Positions 46,680 through 56,614 of a DNA stretch of 64,000 nt are shown piece by piece (within the stretch, counting starts at the first letter, position 1; each line of letters starts with the position of its first letter). The translations under genes and the position numbers were made by a program. Below the pieces are notes generated by a model. It was not told where the DNA came from, made no database searches, and worked only from the letters and a program-made list of their open reading frames with translations. Location of the stretch: contig ML677358.1 in the NCBI GenBank assembly GCA_007922305.1, forward strand, positions 16,851,327 to 16,915,326, read 5' to 3'. This stretch comes from Dermatemys mawii. Its lineage: Eukaryota > Chordata > Testudines > Dermatemydidae.

Positions 46680-47110
46680 AAAGCCTTTTAGTGGGATAGT
46701 GAAGATAATGCTTTATTCAGAAGCAGTTTGCTCGGTTTAATTACAGATTCCCTCCGCATAGCCTGAGCTGTTGATTTTCCCCCATTTCTGGAAATTACCC
46801 CAACTTTAAAGTCTCAGTAATGTACCATGTCACAAACCCTTGATGGAAAATGCTGCCTCAGTGTGTGAATTACTCAGGGGACTGATCTCAGCTGAGATAA
46901 CTGCATCATCATTTAATGGCACTATCAGCTGGGGGAAAGTCTAGCGAAGAGGAAGTAGTATTGATCTATTGATTATAAGAGGTGTGTAATCAAAGCTTCC
47001 CTCCTCTGCTGTATTATTGTGCGATTGACAGTGAGTGCATCATTTGAGCCATTTATTATTGTGATCATTATAGCAAAGGGGAAAGTGGGACAATTTGTTG
47101 AAAATGAAAA
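46680..47110. other. unique AT-rich stretch, candidate conserved element
   Basis: No repeat recognised. Contains TTTAATTACAG, GATAACTGCATCATCATTTA and GAGCCATTTATTATTGTG, the kind of homeodomain/TALE word density seen in conserved non-coding elements. Conservation has not been shown. Confidence 0.2.
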
Positions 47111-47140
47111 GGGCAGAAGTGTTGCATTAGCCCCTAAGGG

Positions 47141-47262
47141 TAGGGTGACCAAACAGCAAATGTAAAATACTGGGATGGGGTGGGGGGTAATAGGAGCCTA
47201 AATAAGAAAAGGACCCAAAAATCAGGACTGTCCCTATAAAATTGGGACATCTGATCATCCTA
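47141..47262 (+). mobile_element. hAT-type MITE, perfect target duplication
   Basis: Left end TAGGGTGACCAAACAGC and right end CTGATCATCCTA are inverted repeats. The flanking CCTAAGGG (47133-47140 and 47263-47270) is a perfect 8-bp duplication, the hAT hallmark. The interior includes ATAGGAGCCTAAATAAG and CAAAAATCAGGACTGTCCC. The same element lies at 55108-55233 in the opposite orientation. Confidence 0.85.
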
Positions 47263-47413
47263 CCTAAGGGTCACATGAATGTGACCCGTGTTGTGTGTGG
47301 TAGAAGATAATTCAGGTGTGAAGGGGTTAATAGCACCAAGTAGTCAACAGTTGTTTGATGCATGTATCACTTCAGAATGTTTCTGGCACGACTTTGTAGC
47401 AAAGAAATCCTAG

Positions 47414-47474
47414 GATGCAGTTGAAGTCATTGGAAAGGATCCCATTTACTTCTGTGAACTTTGGATCATACCCT
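47414..47474. repeat. palindromic MITE-like element, diverged
   Basis: GATGCAGTTGAAGTCATTGG, then CATTTACTTCTGTGAACTTT, then GGATCATACC. Same family as 16616-16685, with weaker arms. Confidence 0.45.
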
Positions 47475-48695
47475 ATGCACCTGAATAAAGGTGTCAGCTC
47501 TAAATCCAGTCATTCTCTGAGGCCAAAGGAGGAATTGTGAATTTACACTGGTGCGAGTGAAAGAAGCATTTGGCCTGTTACTTTGATCATAGCATGAAGT
47601 GGAGATTAACCATTCAGTCTAGTTGAGCAAAGTAGTAGCATTCCCTCTCTTCCCACAGTCTCACTCTCTTGTTATTCACGCCCATCCGCTGGGTCTGAAA
47701 AATCGGTTCTTTCAAATGACTCTTATAGTTAGTCTGATTTATAGCAATGATGGGCTAGTGGTTGTAACAGAGACTGAAGAAAAGAGAGAATAGTTATAAA
47801 ATTGCTGCCTTTAATTTATTATCCTGGATGGCAATCTAACGGGTTCTCCATGATGTGCTGTAGCACTAATAAAGGAATTCTGCAGTATTATTATAGCAAT
47901 TTTAAATCGATTCACTCAGTGAACGCTGCTGCAGCACTGCGGGAGTCAGTTATAGATATTACTTTAAAAAAAAAGACACTCAAAGCCCAGGCCTGGGTTT
48001 TCATCACCATGAAGATGGTAAAATGAAACTGCACCCAGCAGAATGCGCATTAGGAAACTAGTGGTTGTGTGGAGAGAAGAGAATAACATGAAAGGTTAAG
48101 TTTCCACTGCAAAGTTCTCTTTAGGCTCTGGAGCAAAATACACATTCCTCCTCCTGTTTTGCTTTTCCTGTCACTGCCCAAGTGCCTTCCTGGCTGAAAC
48201 ATCAGATGTCATCATAATTTTGCTTTGTAGGACAGATATTGCTACGGATCATGCCATCACTAGAGCATCCGGGAGATGAAGTCTAGACCTTGGGTGAATT
48301 AAAAGCCACTGTCTGGGGTTAATGATGAGTTCAGCCTTCACAGCCAACAGAAGCCAAAGTCTGACATGTATACAGCCCATCTCACTGTTGAGTTAGAGGC
48401 ACTGTATTCTGTTTCCTAGGCCACATAATTTCCAATCCTTTCAATCACTGTGTCCCCTCACTGAAGCAAGACTGCTCCTTGATGATCATTCCCCTGAAGC
48501 CCTGAAGTGTGTTAAGGTATTTCTGTTATTGGAGCTGAGATCTTCCTGGTGGCTAGTTTTTCAGTCTCGAACATTTCCACGTTTTATTCCTCCTTTGCAG
48601 AGATGAAGGGCTTGAAGGATTTCTGCCTCCCTATGTGGGGAAATTAGCAAGGGCCCCTCGAAATGGTGACTCTGGAATAACTGAAAGATTTCAAT
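47475..48695. other. unique sequence, nothing recognised
   Basis: GAATTTACACTGGTGCGAGT near 47538 may be another palindrome relic. Otherwise no gene or repeat. Confidence 0.45.
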
Positions 48696-48703
48696 GCTGT
48701 CCT

Positions 48704-48864
48704 AGGGCCAGTGCTAGCCCATAGGCTATCCTCGGTGGCAATGCCACAGAAGCGGTTGGCAGCAATTCTGCAGCAGCTCTATGCCACTGAAGCCGACAGC
48801 TTCTCCGCCTTCTTTTTTTTTTTCTTCGCCGCCTAGGGCGGCAAAAAAGCTGGCACGGCTCCTG
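48704..48864. mobile_element. hAT-like repeat fragment
   Basis: Starts AGGGCCAGTGCTAGCCC and ends GGCACGGCTCCTG, as in a turtle element with CAGGGCCGGCTCC-type ends. Flanks GCTGTCCT (48696-48703) and GCTGCCCC (48865-48872) agree at 6 of 8 positions. The interior has a pyrimidine run and CCGCCTAGGGCGGCAAAAA. Confidence 0.5.
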
Positions 48865-48872
48865 GCTGCCCC

Positions 48873-50135
48873 AGCTCAACACAGACATTTTCAGTGATCA
48901 AAAATAATAGTTTTAAACATTAGGCAATTATAGCAAAAACAATTTATGGTGATAACAAGGCTACGCAAAATGGGGTCAATGAAATTAAAAAATCATGAAA
49001 ATAAAGGTCTCATTTTGCCCAAAGGCAAAGCGTTGTCTTTTTTTTTTTAGTAAAAACCTAATTTTTTTATTCCAAAATGTAGCTCTGATGACTATCAGCT
49101 TTCCTATTAAAATATACAAAATTGGGCAAAGTGAAGTCTAATGTGCAAGGCAAACACTCCTAAACAAACAAAATGATGCTAAACTGCCAGGCAGCTCTGG
49201 TCTATCCTTAAGAAGAGGGAGATGGGATGCCAACTGCACTGTGTTGTTTGACTCAGGCTGGACACCAAGTCAGCATGTTTTGCTATCACAAGCCTGTTGA
49301 TAGATAACAGCTGCAGTAAAAGGTGTATTTCAGGCAAGTTCAGGATCCATTGCCCAGTTACTCCCATGTATTCACCTTCTAGCTGATTTATCCTTTCTGA
49401 TTGTTCTCCATGAGAGCTCGACGGGTGATAAAATAGATACAAATGCAGAATCTACAGGCAGCTATGTGGAGGGGAGGGGAAGAGCATTCAACATGGTTGC
49501 TTTCCCCTCTAGATTCCTGCCTAGAGAGAGCCCCGTGTGGGCCCGTGGCAGTTCCTTGACAGTCTCCATGCATGGAACAGGGACATGGGCTACATTTCAC
49601 ATAAGTAGTGGGAGAAGAGGCTAGTTTTGCACGAAAACAAGTAAGATCTCTGTATTTCTCCCCAAGTAGAATGAACACTTGGTGAGTCCAGGTCCGGAGT
49701 GACCCAAGTGAGATCCGATACAGGGGATGTGAATTTTAAAAATCATCTGCGATTATTTCTGTTACGGACTAAAGGAAACGTCCATTTGCAGAAAGGGAAG
49801 AATCAGGGTAAAAAGAACGAAAGGACCAGATTCTTAGGCAGTGTAAAACAGCATAGGTTCACTGACTGTGGTGGACCTAGGCTGGTTTATACCATGGAGG
49901 ATGGCTCAAAGAATGCTGCTAGCTTTTGGTTAAGGAGGGTGGGAAGGTGCACATACGGGAAAGAACCAGGAAGTAAAATGCTGATGATGTGAAAATCACC
50001 AGAATAACAAAACTCCTACTAAGAGCTGAACAGATTTTTTTTTTAAACTACATTTGAGGAGCTTTTTTCCCCCCAGACTTTAACTTTTGAGACATAAATA
50101 TACCTTGTGTGCGCGCAAATATTCCTACATGGACC
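48873..50135. other. unique sequence, nothing recognised
   Basis: Short open frames only (up to 97 codons). Poly-T at 49039-49049. No known repeat named. Confidence 0.45.
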
Positions 50136-50177
50136 TGTTTCTCCTCTTACAGACATCGTTCTGTAAGAGGAGAAACA
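50136..50177. repeat. perfect 17-bp hairpin at the 5' edge of a SINE
   Basis: TGTTTCTCCTCTTACAG (50136-50152) and CTGTAAGAGGAGAAACA (50161-50177) are perfectly inverse with an 8-nt loop. The right arm directly abuts the truncated SINE. Confidence 0.9.
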
Positions 50178-50337
50178 TAGCTCTTTAGCATTGGCCTGCT
50201 AAACCCAGGGCTGTGAGTTGAATCCTTGAGGGGCCATTTAGGGATACGGGGCAAAAATGGGATTGGTCCTGCTTTGAGCAGGGGGTTGGACTAGATGATC
50301 TCCTGAGGTCCCTTCCAACTCTGAGATTCTATGATTC
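50177..50337 (+). repeat. tRNA-derived SINE with CR1 tail, 5'-damaged
   Basis: ATAGCTCTTTAGCATTGGCC has lost part of the A box compared with the full copy at 39873. Then GGGCTGTGAGTTGAATCC (B box), CTTGAGGGGCCATTTAGGG, GGGGCAAAAATGGGATTGG and CCTTCCAACTCTGAGATTC plus TATGATTC. The family is as at 1256-1388. Confidence 0.9.
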
Positions 50338-51600
50338 ACCACACCTTAAGATGCTGTAAAAGCCATAGCTCCATGCAGGCTACATCAGCTGAGGATTTGG
50401 CCATTATGTGCAGTGCAGTAGAATTCACCTGGTGGAAAATGAGTAGCAGAGGAGAATTAGGCTGTCTGACTATCACCGTGTGCACCATTCCCACTTTAGA
50501 ATGGATTTTTCCATTGTGACACATGCTGCCTCCTTGAAACAAGGAAAACAATACACTTTTAAACCAGATTCTTCTATATGAAATTAAAAATAGGATGCCA
50601 AACCTGACAGGCCCTTATTTTCCTTGAGTATTAATGCATTTCTTGAGGAGCTGAAGGCACATGAGCCTTACTCTGCATCGTAAGTATGTTAGTGTCCTCA
50701 TGAAACATGGTCTATTATATCTTATTGAGGTAATATTTACTGCTAAGCACCTCTAACTACCTTGCTCTGTTTTCAATACTTTGCTTGGATTGTTAGTTGC
50801 AATAGGCAGATGGAAAGAGGTGGAGGTTCCCAGCTTGACTGTATTCTGATCCATCCCCTCACCAGAGGGGCCCATATTTATAGTGGCGCATAAGCTTTAC
50901 TTTTCTAAACCATTTTGGCAGCAAATATAAAACAATAGGTAATTGATTTATAAGCCCCTACTCAACATGAGCATTATCCCAAATGCGTAATTACATTGCA
51001 AGCAGCAAATCCTTAACCTGGGATATGACACACTTGGATTAAAAAAACCCTAAGTATGCACAACTGGGTGTCTAAATCTGGCTGTGAAGAATTGAATGTA
51101 AAATTAGCATTCCATTAGAAATGAAGGAAATACGGGTTGTGCATGTAAAGCAAGGCTATATCACTGTATAACTAGGAATGTGACATTTGTATGGCTGCAT
51201 AAATAGCTGGCTTTATAGAGCAGAGACTGCTGAGAAGACCTGCTATGGGAGCAGAATAGAATAGGTTCCCCAGGGTGGGATGGTGGCCTGTTGATGTTGT
51301 TTTGCCACGTGGGAGAGCTTGGCTTGATTTCTGTTCCTGTCCTCCTCCGAAGTCAGCAGGGGGCTGGGAGTGTTGCAGACTTTCCCTATCCGTTGTCTTT
51401 ACCTGGTGATTCTGTCTAAAAGCACCAAGCATGCAATCCCCTCAAAGGACAATCTTCTCCTTGATCTTCCCCCTACCCTCCTTACAATTTTTCAACAGAG
51501 TCCTGCGTGGAGCCTGCAGTCTTGGACCTTGTCATTCCAGGGCCTCAGATCATGTCTATACCTGATGTTCTGCACCTCTTCTAAACATTTATGCCAAGGT
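50338..51600. other. unique sequence, nothing recognised
   Basis: No gene or repeat that I can name. Open frames up to 91 codons. Confidence 0.45.
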
Positions 51601-51826
51601 ATTAATAACAATACTTTGTGCTTATACAGATTTCTTCATCTATAGATTGCAAAGCTATATACATAAGTGGATAAGAATCATGATTCCCATTTTATCTATG
51701 GAGTTATTATAACCATAAAGAAGTAAAGTGACTTGCCCAGGGTCATGTAGTAAGTCAGTAGCAGTCAGATCTAGAACCCAGCTTTTCAGTCCGCCGCTTT
51801 TTGTCCAGTCCACCACACCACAGCTT
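51601..51826 (-). repeat. MIR/L3-like repeat
   Basis: AATAACAATACTTTGTGCTT, CCCATTTTATCTATGG, AAGTAAAGTGACTTGCCCAG, GGTCATGTAGTAAGTCAGTA and ATCTAGAACCC follow the order of MIR-related sequence in reverse complement. Confidence 0.7.
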
Positions 51827-52320
51827 TGACACTTGATCACTGGATACTCCTGTTGCTTCTCCAAGACACTTGTAGGGGTGAAGGGAAGCTGCAGTCACTC
51901 AGGTCCTGCTACTCAGATTGCACCAGAGAGTCGTCAAGGGCCTTTGCTTTTATCTCTGCCTCCTGTTCAGTGGTCTGGATGCTGCTCCCCATTGCAGTCA
52001 TCCTCTCTGTTAATACTTGACAGCATAAAAACAGAGCAACTTGAGGGTGTGGCCATTTGGGGTGATAGGAAGGTCTCCAAGATCTCAAATGGTTGCTCTG
52101 ACCCTGAGGCAGACCCCTTTCAGCAGAGAGCTAGGTGTGGACAGAAAACAACTGTGATGGCAGAAAAGTTGATAACATTGAGCCATGATACCAATAATTG
52201 GTTAAGCTCTAGAGCATCGTTTAATGTTGTCATCTTTTCTGCCACCACATTTGTTTTTAGGAACACATTCTGAGCAGGTATCTCATAGGCTCTTAGTACC
52301 AACTGCCCATGCTATGGACT
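51827..52320. other. unique sequence, nothing recognised
   Basis: The 146-codon frame 51833-52273 (plus) has no recognisable domain. Confidence 0.4.
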
Positions 52321-53117
52321 CATAAAATCATAGAATATCCGGTGTGACAAAGCTCCAACTTTGTACTTGTGGGTCTTGCGCTTCCTGGCAGATTTAGGGG
52401 CCTCAGAAACTCATCTAGGCCCCAGAGTGACCTCCCTTTCTCAGTATAATTGGCAAGAGTCACCGCCTAGTGAGTTACCTTCATCACAGGCCAGTATGGA
52501 AGATGGAAGAAGGGGAGAACCCGGGCCCGCCCTCTACTCCAGGCTCCAGCCCAGGGACCCTAATAGTATCAGCTAAGATGGCTGACCTTTTATCCACGAA
52601 ACACAATACAATTCCCTGGGCTACTTCCCCACAGCAGTCCCCACTTCTTCAAACTCCACTTCACCCTTACCTCAGGGCCTCCTTCCTTCTGTATGATATG
52701 TTGTCCACCACTCAGTCTCTCCAACAGCACAACTTCCTTCCACAGCTCCTGACACCCACATCCCACCTGACTAACTGGGAGGTTTTTTATCTGGTTTCAG
52801 CCAGTCCCTGATTGGCTTCAGGTGTCCCAATCACGCTAGCTGTTTCTACTCCTTTCTAGAAGGTTCTTAATTGGCCCCAGGTGTCTTGATTGGCCTGGAA
52901 TAGCCTTTGTTTGGCTATCCAGGGAACAGGGACCTGCACATCCTGAGACTAATATACCTGCCTTCCAGCACTCTCTTATATCCTTCTGGTCTGACTCCAT
53001 CACACCGGGTTGGAAGGGACCTCAGGAAGTTCTAGTTCAACCCGCTGCTCAAAGCACGACCAACCCCAACTAAATCATCCCAGCCAGGGCTTTGTCTAGC
53101 CTGACCTTAAAAACCTT
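52321..53117 (-). mobile_element. CR1 LINE 3' end split by a solo LTR
   Basis: ATAAAATCATAGAATATCC (52322-52340) and GGTTGGAAGGGACCTCAGG, CAGCCAGGGCTTTGTCTAGC, CTGACCTTAAAAACC (53007-53117) are the two halves of one CR1 3' end in reverse complement, separated by the LTR at 52343-53004. It is very similar to the unsplit CR1 end at 26472. Confidence 0.85.
52343..53004. mobile_element. solo LTR inside a CR1
   Basis: Begins TGTGACAAAGCTCC and ends CTCCATCACA, so the ends are TGTGA/TCACA. Flanked by the perfect 4-bp duplication CCGG (52339-52342 and 53005-53008). Interior words (GGTCTTGCGCTTCCTGGCAG, CCAGTCCCTGATTGGC, TTGGCCCCAGGTGTC) match an LTR seen often in turtle genomes. No gag or pol sequence attached. 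LTR class is unresolved. Confidence 0.85.
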
Positions 53118-53479
53118 GTATGATTATTACTGATGTTTCAACAAGAAGGAGGCACATGCAACTGAAAGTGCCCCTCAAGTACACTGCTTGTAAAATATAA
53201 ATTCATACAGTTTGTTTAAGATCTGTGTCTGAAGTCACCCTGGAGTTAAAATTGGTCTTGGATTCAAATAGGAATGCCCTTGCTCCTAGTAAATAAAGCA
53301 GATCTTTGTTTTGTTCCAAAGCTGTCAGGAAAAGTTTTCACCTGAACCAGCTAACTTTGCAATATACTTGACCTTAAAGCTGAGCGTTTATGTGCTGTTT
53401 CCCAAAATAAGCATCAATCAAGTTTGAGAGAATGCCTGAAGGAGTGTGTGAGCCAAATTGTACCAGTCAGGAAGATGCT
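53118..53479. other. unique sequence, nothing recognised
   Basis: No gene or known repeat. Confidence 0.4.
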
Positions 53480-54480
53480 GTTTTTTAAATCCGCTTTACA
53501 GGCAAATCTTCCCATCTCTATTAACGTTTAACATATCCCCCTAAGCCTGGATGCTCTTTGAAGCAAGTTACCAGCTTAATTGGGACTCTTTAATAAAATT
53601 TAATACTATTTTTTTAATGAAGAAAGATGAAATGTTGCCTACAGGGGAATCTGAGCTCAAGGTATTTAAAGAAATTATTCTTTGAGAATGCCAATCTCCG
53701 TCTCATCCTCCACAATTCATGTAATGAAATAACATTAGCATTTTAATATCACATTTGCTCTTTCCCCCTCTCTTCTTCACTCCTCTTTTTTCTCCCCTAT
53801 GAGGAAAATTCAGACCTTAAACAGCAACCTCATGCTGTTGAATGAAGATTAATATTCTCTTATTCTTGTAAATGAGGGCTGCAGCTTTTCCCAGACAATT
53901 AGGTAGATAGCTTTCTCTTACGTTTATTAACACTGAACTAAAGTTTCAACGGGCTAGGCTTTAACAGTTACATAATTAATGCAAACTTGGGCATCTCCAA
54001 CTAGGCTTCACATATAAAGCAGCTTTATTGCTGATCTCTTTAGATTATGACCTAAAGCATGAGTTGATTTTCTGTTCAGACAATAGAATAGTGAACGCTC
54101 TTGCCTCTAGAATAAAAATCTGTTCAAGTGCTGTTGCCAGTGCCCATGTTTGTCAGTGAAAGCCTTAGCACCCGGTAGCAGACTGAATGAATGAGAAAAT
54201 CAAGCTTTTATTTTTCATTATGGTGTAATTAAAAAGCATAATTCTCTATAGCATGGCAAGTAACTGTCAGCTGAGTGTGACTTCCATGTTGAACGGAAAC
54301 AAAAAGGAGAATGTTGATATTTAAATATATTTCCTTGGCTGTTCATTTTCTTTGTTTCCCTTGCTGTTACTTCAGCTATTGTATTTGAACAGGACTTTTC
54401 TTCCTCCCCGTTCAGTTTCTTCTGCAGTGAAGTCATAGTGCTGTGTCTGTGATGCAAATGTTGACATGGCAATGAATGAT
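53480..54480. other. long unique AT-rich stretch, candidate conserved element
   Basis: About 1 kb without any repeat that I recognise, AT-rich, with many words such as AGCTTAATTGG, TTACATAATTAATGC and ACATAAT. This kind of sequence in a gene-poor region is where conserved non-coding elements are often found. Conservation is not shown. Confidence 0.2.
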
Positions 54481-55099
54481 GTCAGAAGGTTAGTAAACTG
54501 TCACTGAAGGAGGAGAAAGTGGAGAAGGAAGGCAGAGATCCTGGTTAAACACACAACAACAACAAAAATTATGAAACGCAAATGACAGGTAAATGGATTG
54601 TGTTTTCCTCTGCAGAAAATAGCTTTGACTCTACACAGAATCCCCACACGTTAGCAGGAGCTTTACTTTTGAAGGCAACCATGTCTCTCCTCTGAATCTG
54701 TGTATAAATAATGAAGATTTAATAGAGGAATAGGACAATTCATAGTGGTTTGTTTTTAGTGACAAATCTATTTTTCTTTACCTATTTATCAGTATTTTGT
54801 GCTTTTCTTAAACCTTTCAGTACTCTCTAAGGAGCATGGCTCTGTCACACTTTTGTCTGTCCCCGCCCCCCTACCTCCCCTCTCTGTCCCCACACACCCC
54901 CCTGACCTTGAGGTCCTTTTGTTTCCTGTAAAATCCTCAGACAAATTTCTGTCCAGTCACATACCTGAAATGTGGCCAACACATGACCACACACAACCTG
55001 ACAGGGGATCCATTTGTGTTCGTATCTAAAAATCCAAAGCTCTGGGTGCCCTGCCTTCAATTATAAATAGTCCCTAACTGCAGCAGTTCTGACCAGTCA
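54481..55099. other. unique sequence, nothing recognised
   Basis: Short open frames only. A pyrimidine-rich tract near 54855-54905. Confidence 0.45.
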
Positions 55100-55107
55100 C
55101 TCAGAAA

Positions 55108-55233
55108 TAGAGTGACCAAATGTCCTCATTTTATAGGGACAGTCCCAATTTTTGGGCCTTTTTCTTACATAGGCTCCTATTACGCCCCTTACTCCCTGTC
55201 CTGATTTTTCAGCTTTGCTGTCTGGTCACCCTA
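55108..55233 (-). mobile_element. hAT-type MITE, second copy
   Basis: Left end TAGAGTGACCAAATG and right end CTGTCTGGTCACCCTA are inverted repeats, with a perfect 8-bp duplication CTCAGAAA (55100-55107 and 55234-55241). The interior (GGGACAGTCCCAATTTTTGG, ACATAGGCTCCTATTA) is the reverse complement of the copy at 47141-47262. Confidence 0.85.
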
Positions 55234-55241
55234 CTCAGAAA

Positions 55242-56089
55242 ACACATTCCAAAAGTGAAAACCCCCTCCCCCCGTCCTGTGAGACTCACTGCGAAGGAAG
55301 TGATTCACACAGTTTTTTCAGGAATGTCCGCTAAAAATTCCCACCCTACCTATCCCCAAAAGAACCCCCGCCACACAGCCATTTCAGCCCTCCCCAAACG
55401 CCTGCTCAGAAAAAGCCTGCACAAGACACCAAAAAGCCTGCCAATTATTTAAATGCCAAAACAAGCACAATTCATCAAAGCCACTCTTCTGATTCCTAAT
55501 GATGATTCATCAGGACTGTGCTGGTTCCTTCCCCTTCTCCCCCACTCCCCACTACGTTCATCAAGGTCCAGTTTAAAGGTCCAGACACTCGCACTCCCTC
55601 CAAAAAACCAAACTAAAACCAACCAATATCCCTTGAACTCAAATTGGCAGCAAATGCTGGGTGTTTAGCTGCTCTGTAGGAATGATTCATGCTTCTACAA
55701 TAGGGATAATAATGCTCTAACACCTTGATCATGTTATATTTTACATAATTTTACATAATTGTTCACTGGGGCTACAATTAGTGAGACTGTGAAGTACAAA
55801 AGTACAGGAGGAAAAAAAAATCCCCCAAACTGATACATTTAACTGATTTTTCTATAGTAATTACCATTGGAAAAATAGATATTTTAACCTAGCAATATGT
55901 CACTGAGTTTAGATTTATGGGCTCCCGTTGCAGTGCTGGTAATAAAATCAAACCAAACTGCTGCTTGAATCCACGTGACAGTTCAGTGGGACTTCATTCT
56001 AATGTGTGTCGGGTGGTTGTCATAAAAGGGATTAATTTAATCCTGGTGTTGTGTTCACTCTGAAGTATACTGATTACACCTCAGTTGTA
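55242..56089. other. unique sequence, nothing recognised
   Basis: C-rich at 55255-55420, where a 110-codon frame (55120-55452) crosses the MITE boundary and is not a gene. AT-rich later. Confidence 0.4.
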
Positions 56090-56097
56090 ATGAAATT

Positions 56098-56606
56098 CAG
56101 GGCCATCCTTATGGATGGTGACCACCGAGGGTCAAGAGCAGTTCTTAATTTGTAATGGAACCCAGGCTCAAGCAATTAGATGCCAGGGCACAAGCAATTT
56201 GTTTACACTCATAACTGATACTGCAAGCCCAGAGGTGCCGAGACTATGAACTGCTAAACCTAGAGGTGCGGGGCTCAGCCCTGGCAGGTCCTGGCACAAA
56301 TTACTTGTCAAGAAACAAGGAGCAGGTCAGGCCTGGAGTCTGCAGCCATAGAAATATTCTGGGGCAAGGGGCAAGGGGTTGGGGAGAAGGCATCAGAGCC
56401 CGATAGCCATGGGGGAGGGGAGCCAGGGAAGGCAGTGGAGGCCAAGGGGATGGGTGGAGAGCCCAGGGTGACAGCGGTGGCAATGGTGGGGAAGCAGTGG
56501 GGACCTGGGGCAATGGGTGGAGGGCCCAGGGTTAGGGAGGCAGTGGGGGCCGGCAGGGGCAAAATACAAGGATGCCCAGGTGCCATTTTCCCTAAGACCA
56601 GCCCTG
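56098..56606. mobile_element. hAT-type element with a G-rich minisatellite
   Basis: Left end CAGGGCCATCCTTATGG and right end CCTAAGACCAGCCCTG are imperfect inverted repeats. Flanks ATGAAATT (56090-56097) and ATGACAAT (56607-56614) agree at 6 of 8 positions. Between about 56425 and 56560 a G-rich unit (GGATGGGTGGAGAGCCCAGG and CAATGGGTGGAGGGCCCAGG) recurs at about 70-bp spacing, so the element carries two or more copies of a short repeat. Confidence 0.55.
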
Positions 56607-56614
56607 ATGACAAT

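Noticed and set aside
50136..50177. Hairpin as a transcription terminator or microRNA precursor
   Set aside because: Stem too short for a typical pre-miRNA, and eukaryotic context makes a bacterial-type terminator meaningless. Position at a SINE edge suggests a retrotransposition scar.
51833..52273. 146-codon plus-strand open frame
   Set aside because: No known domain and begins beside a MIR/L3-like repeat. No splice or promoter context.
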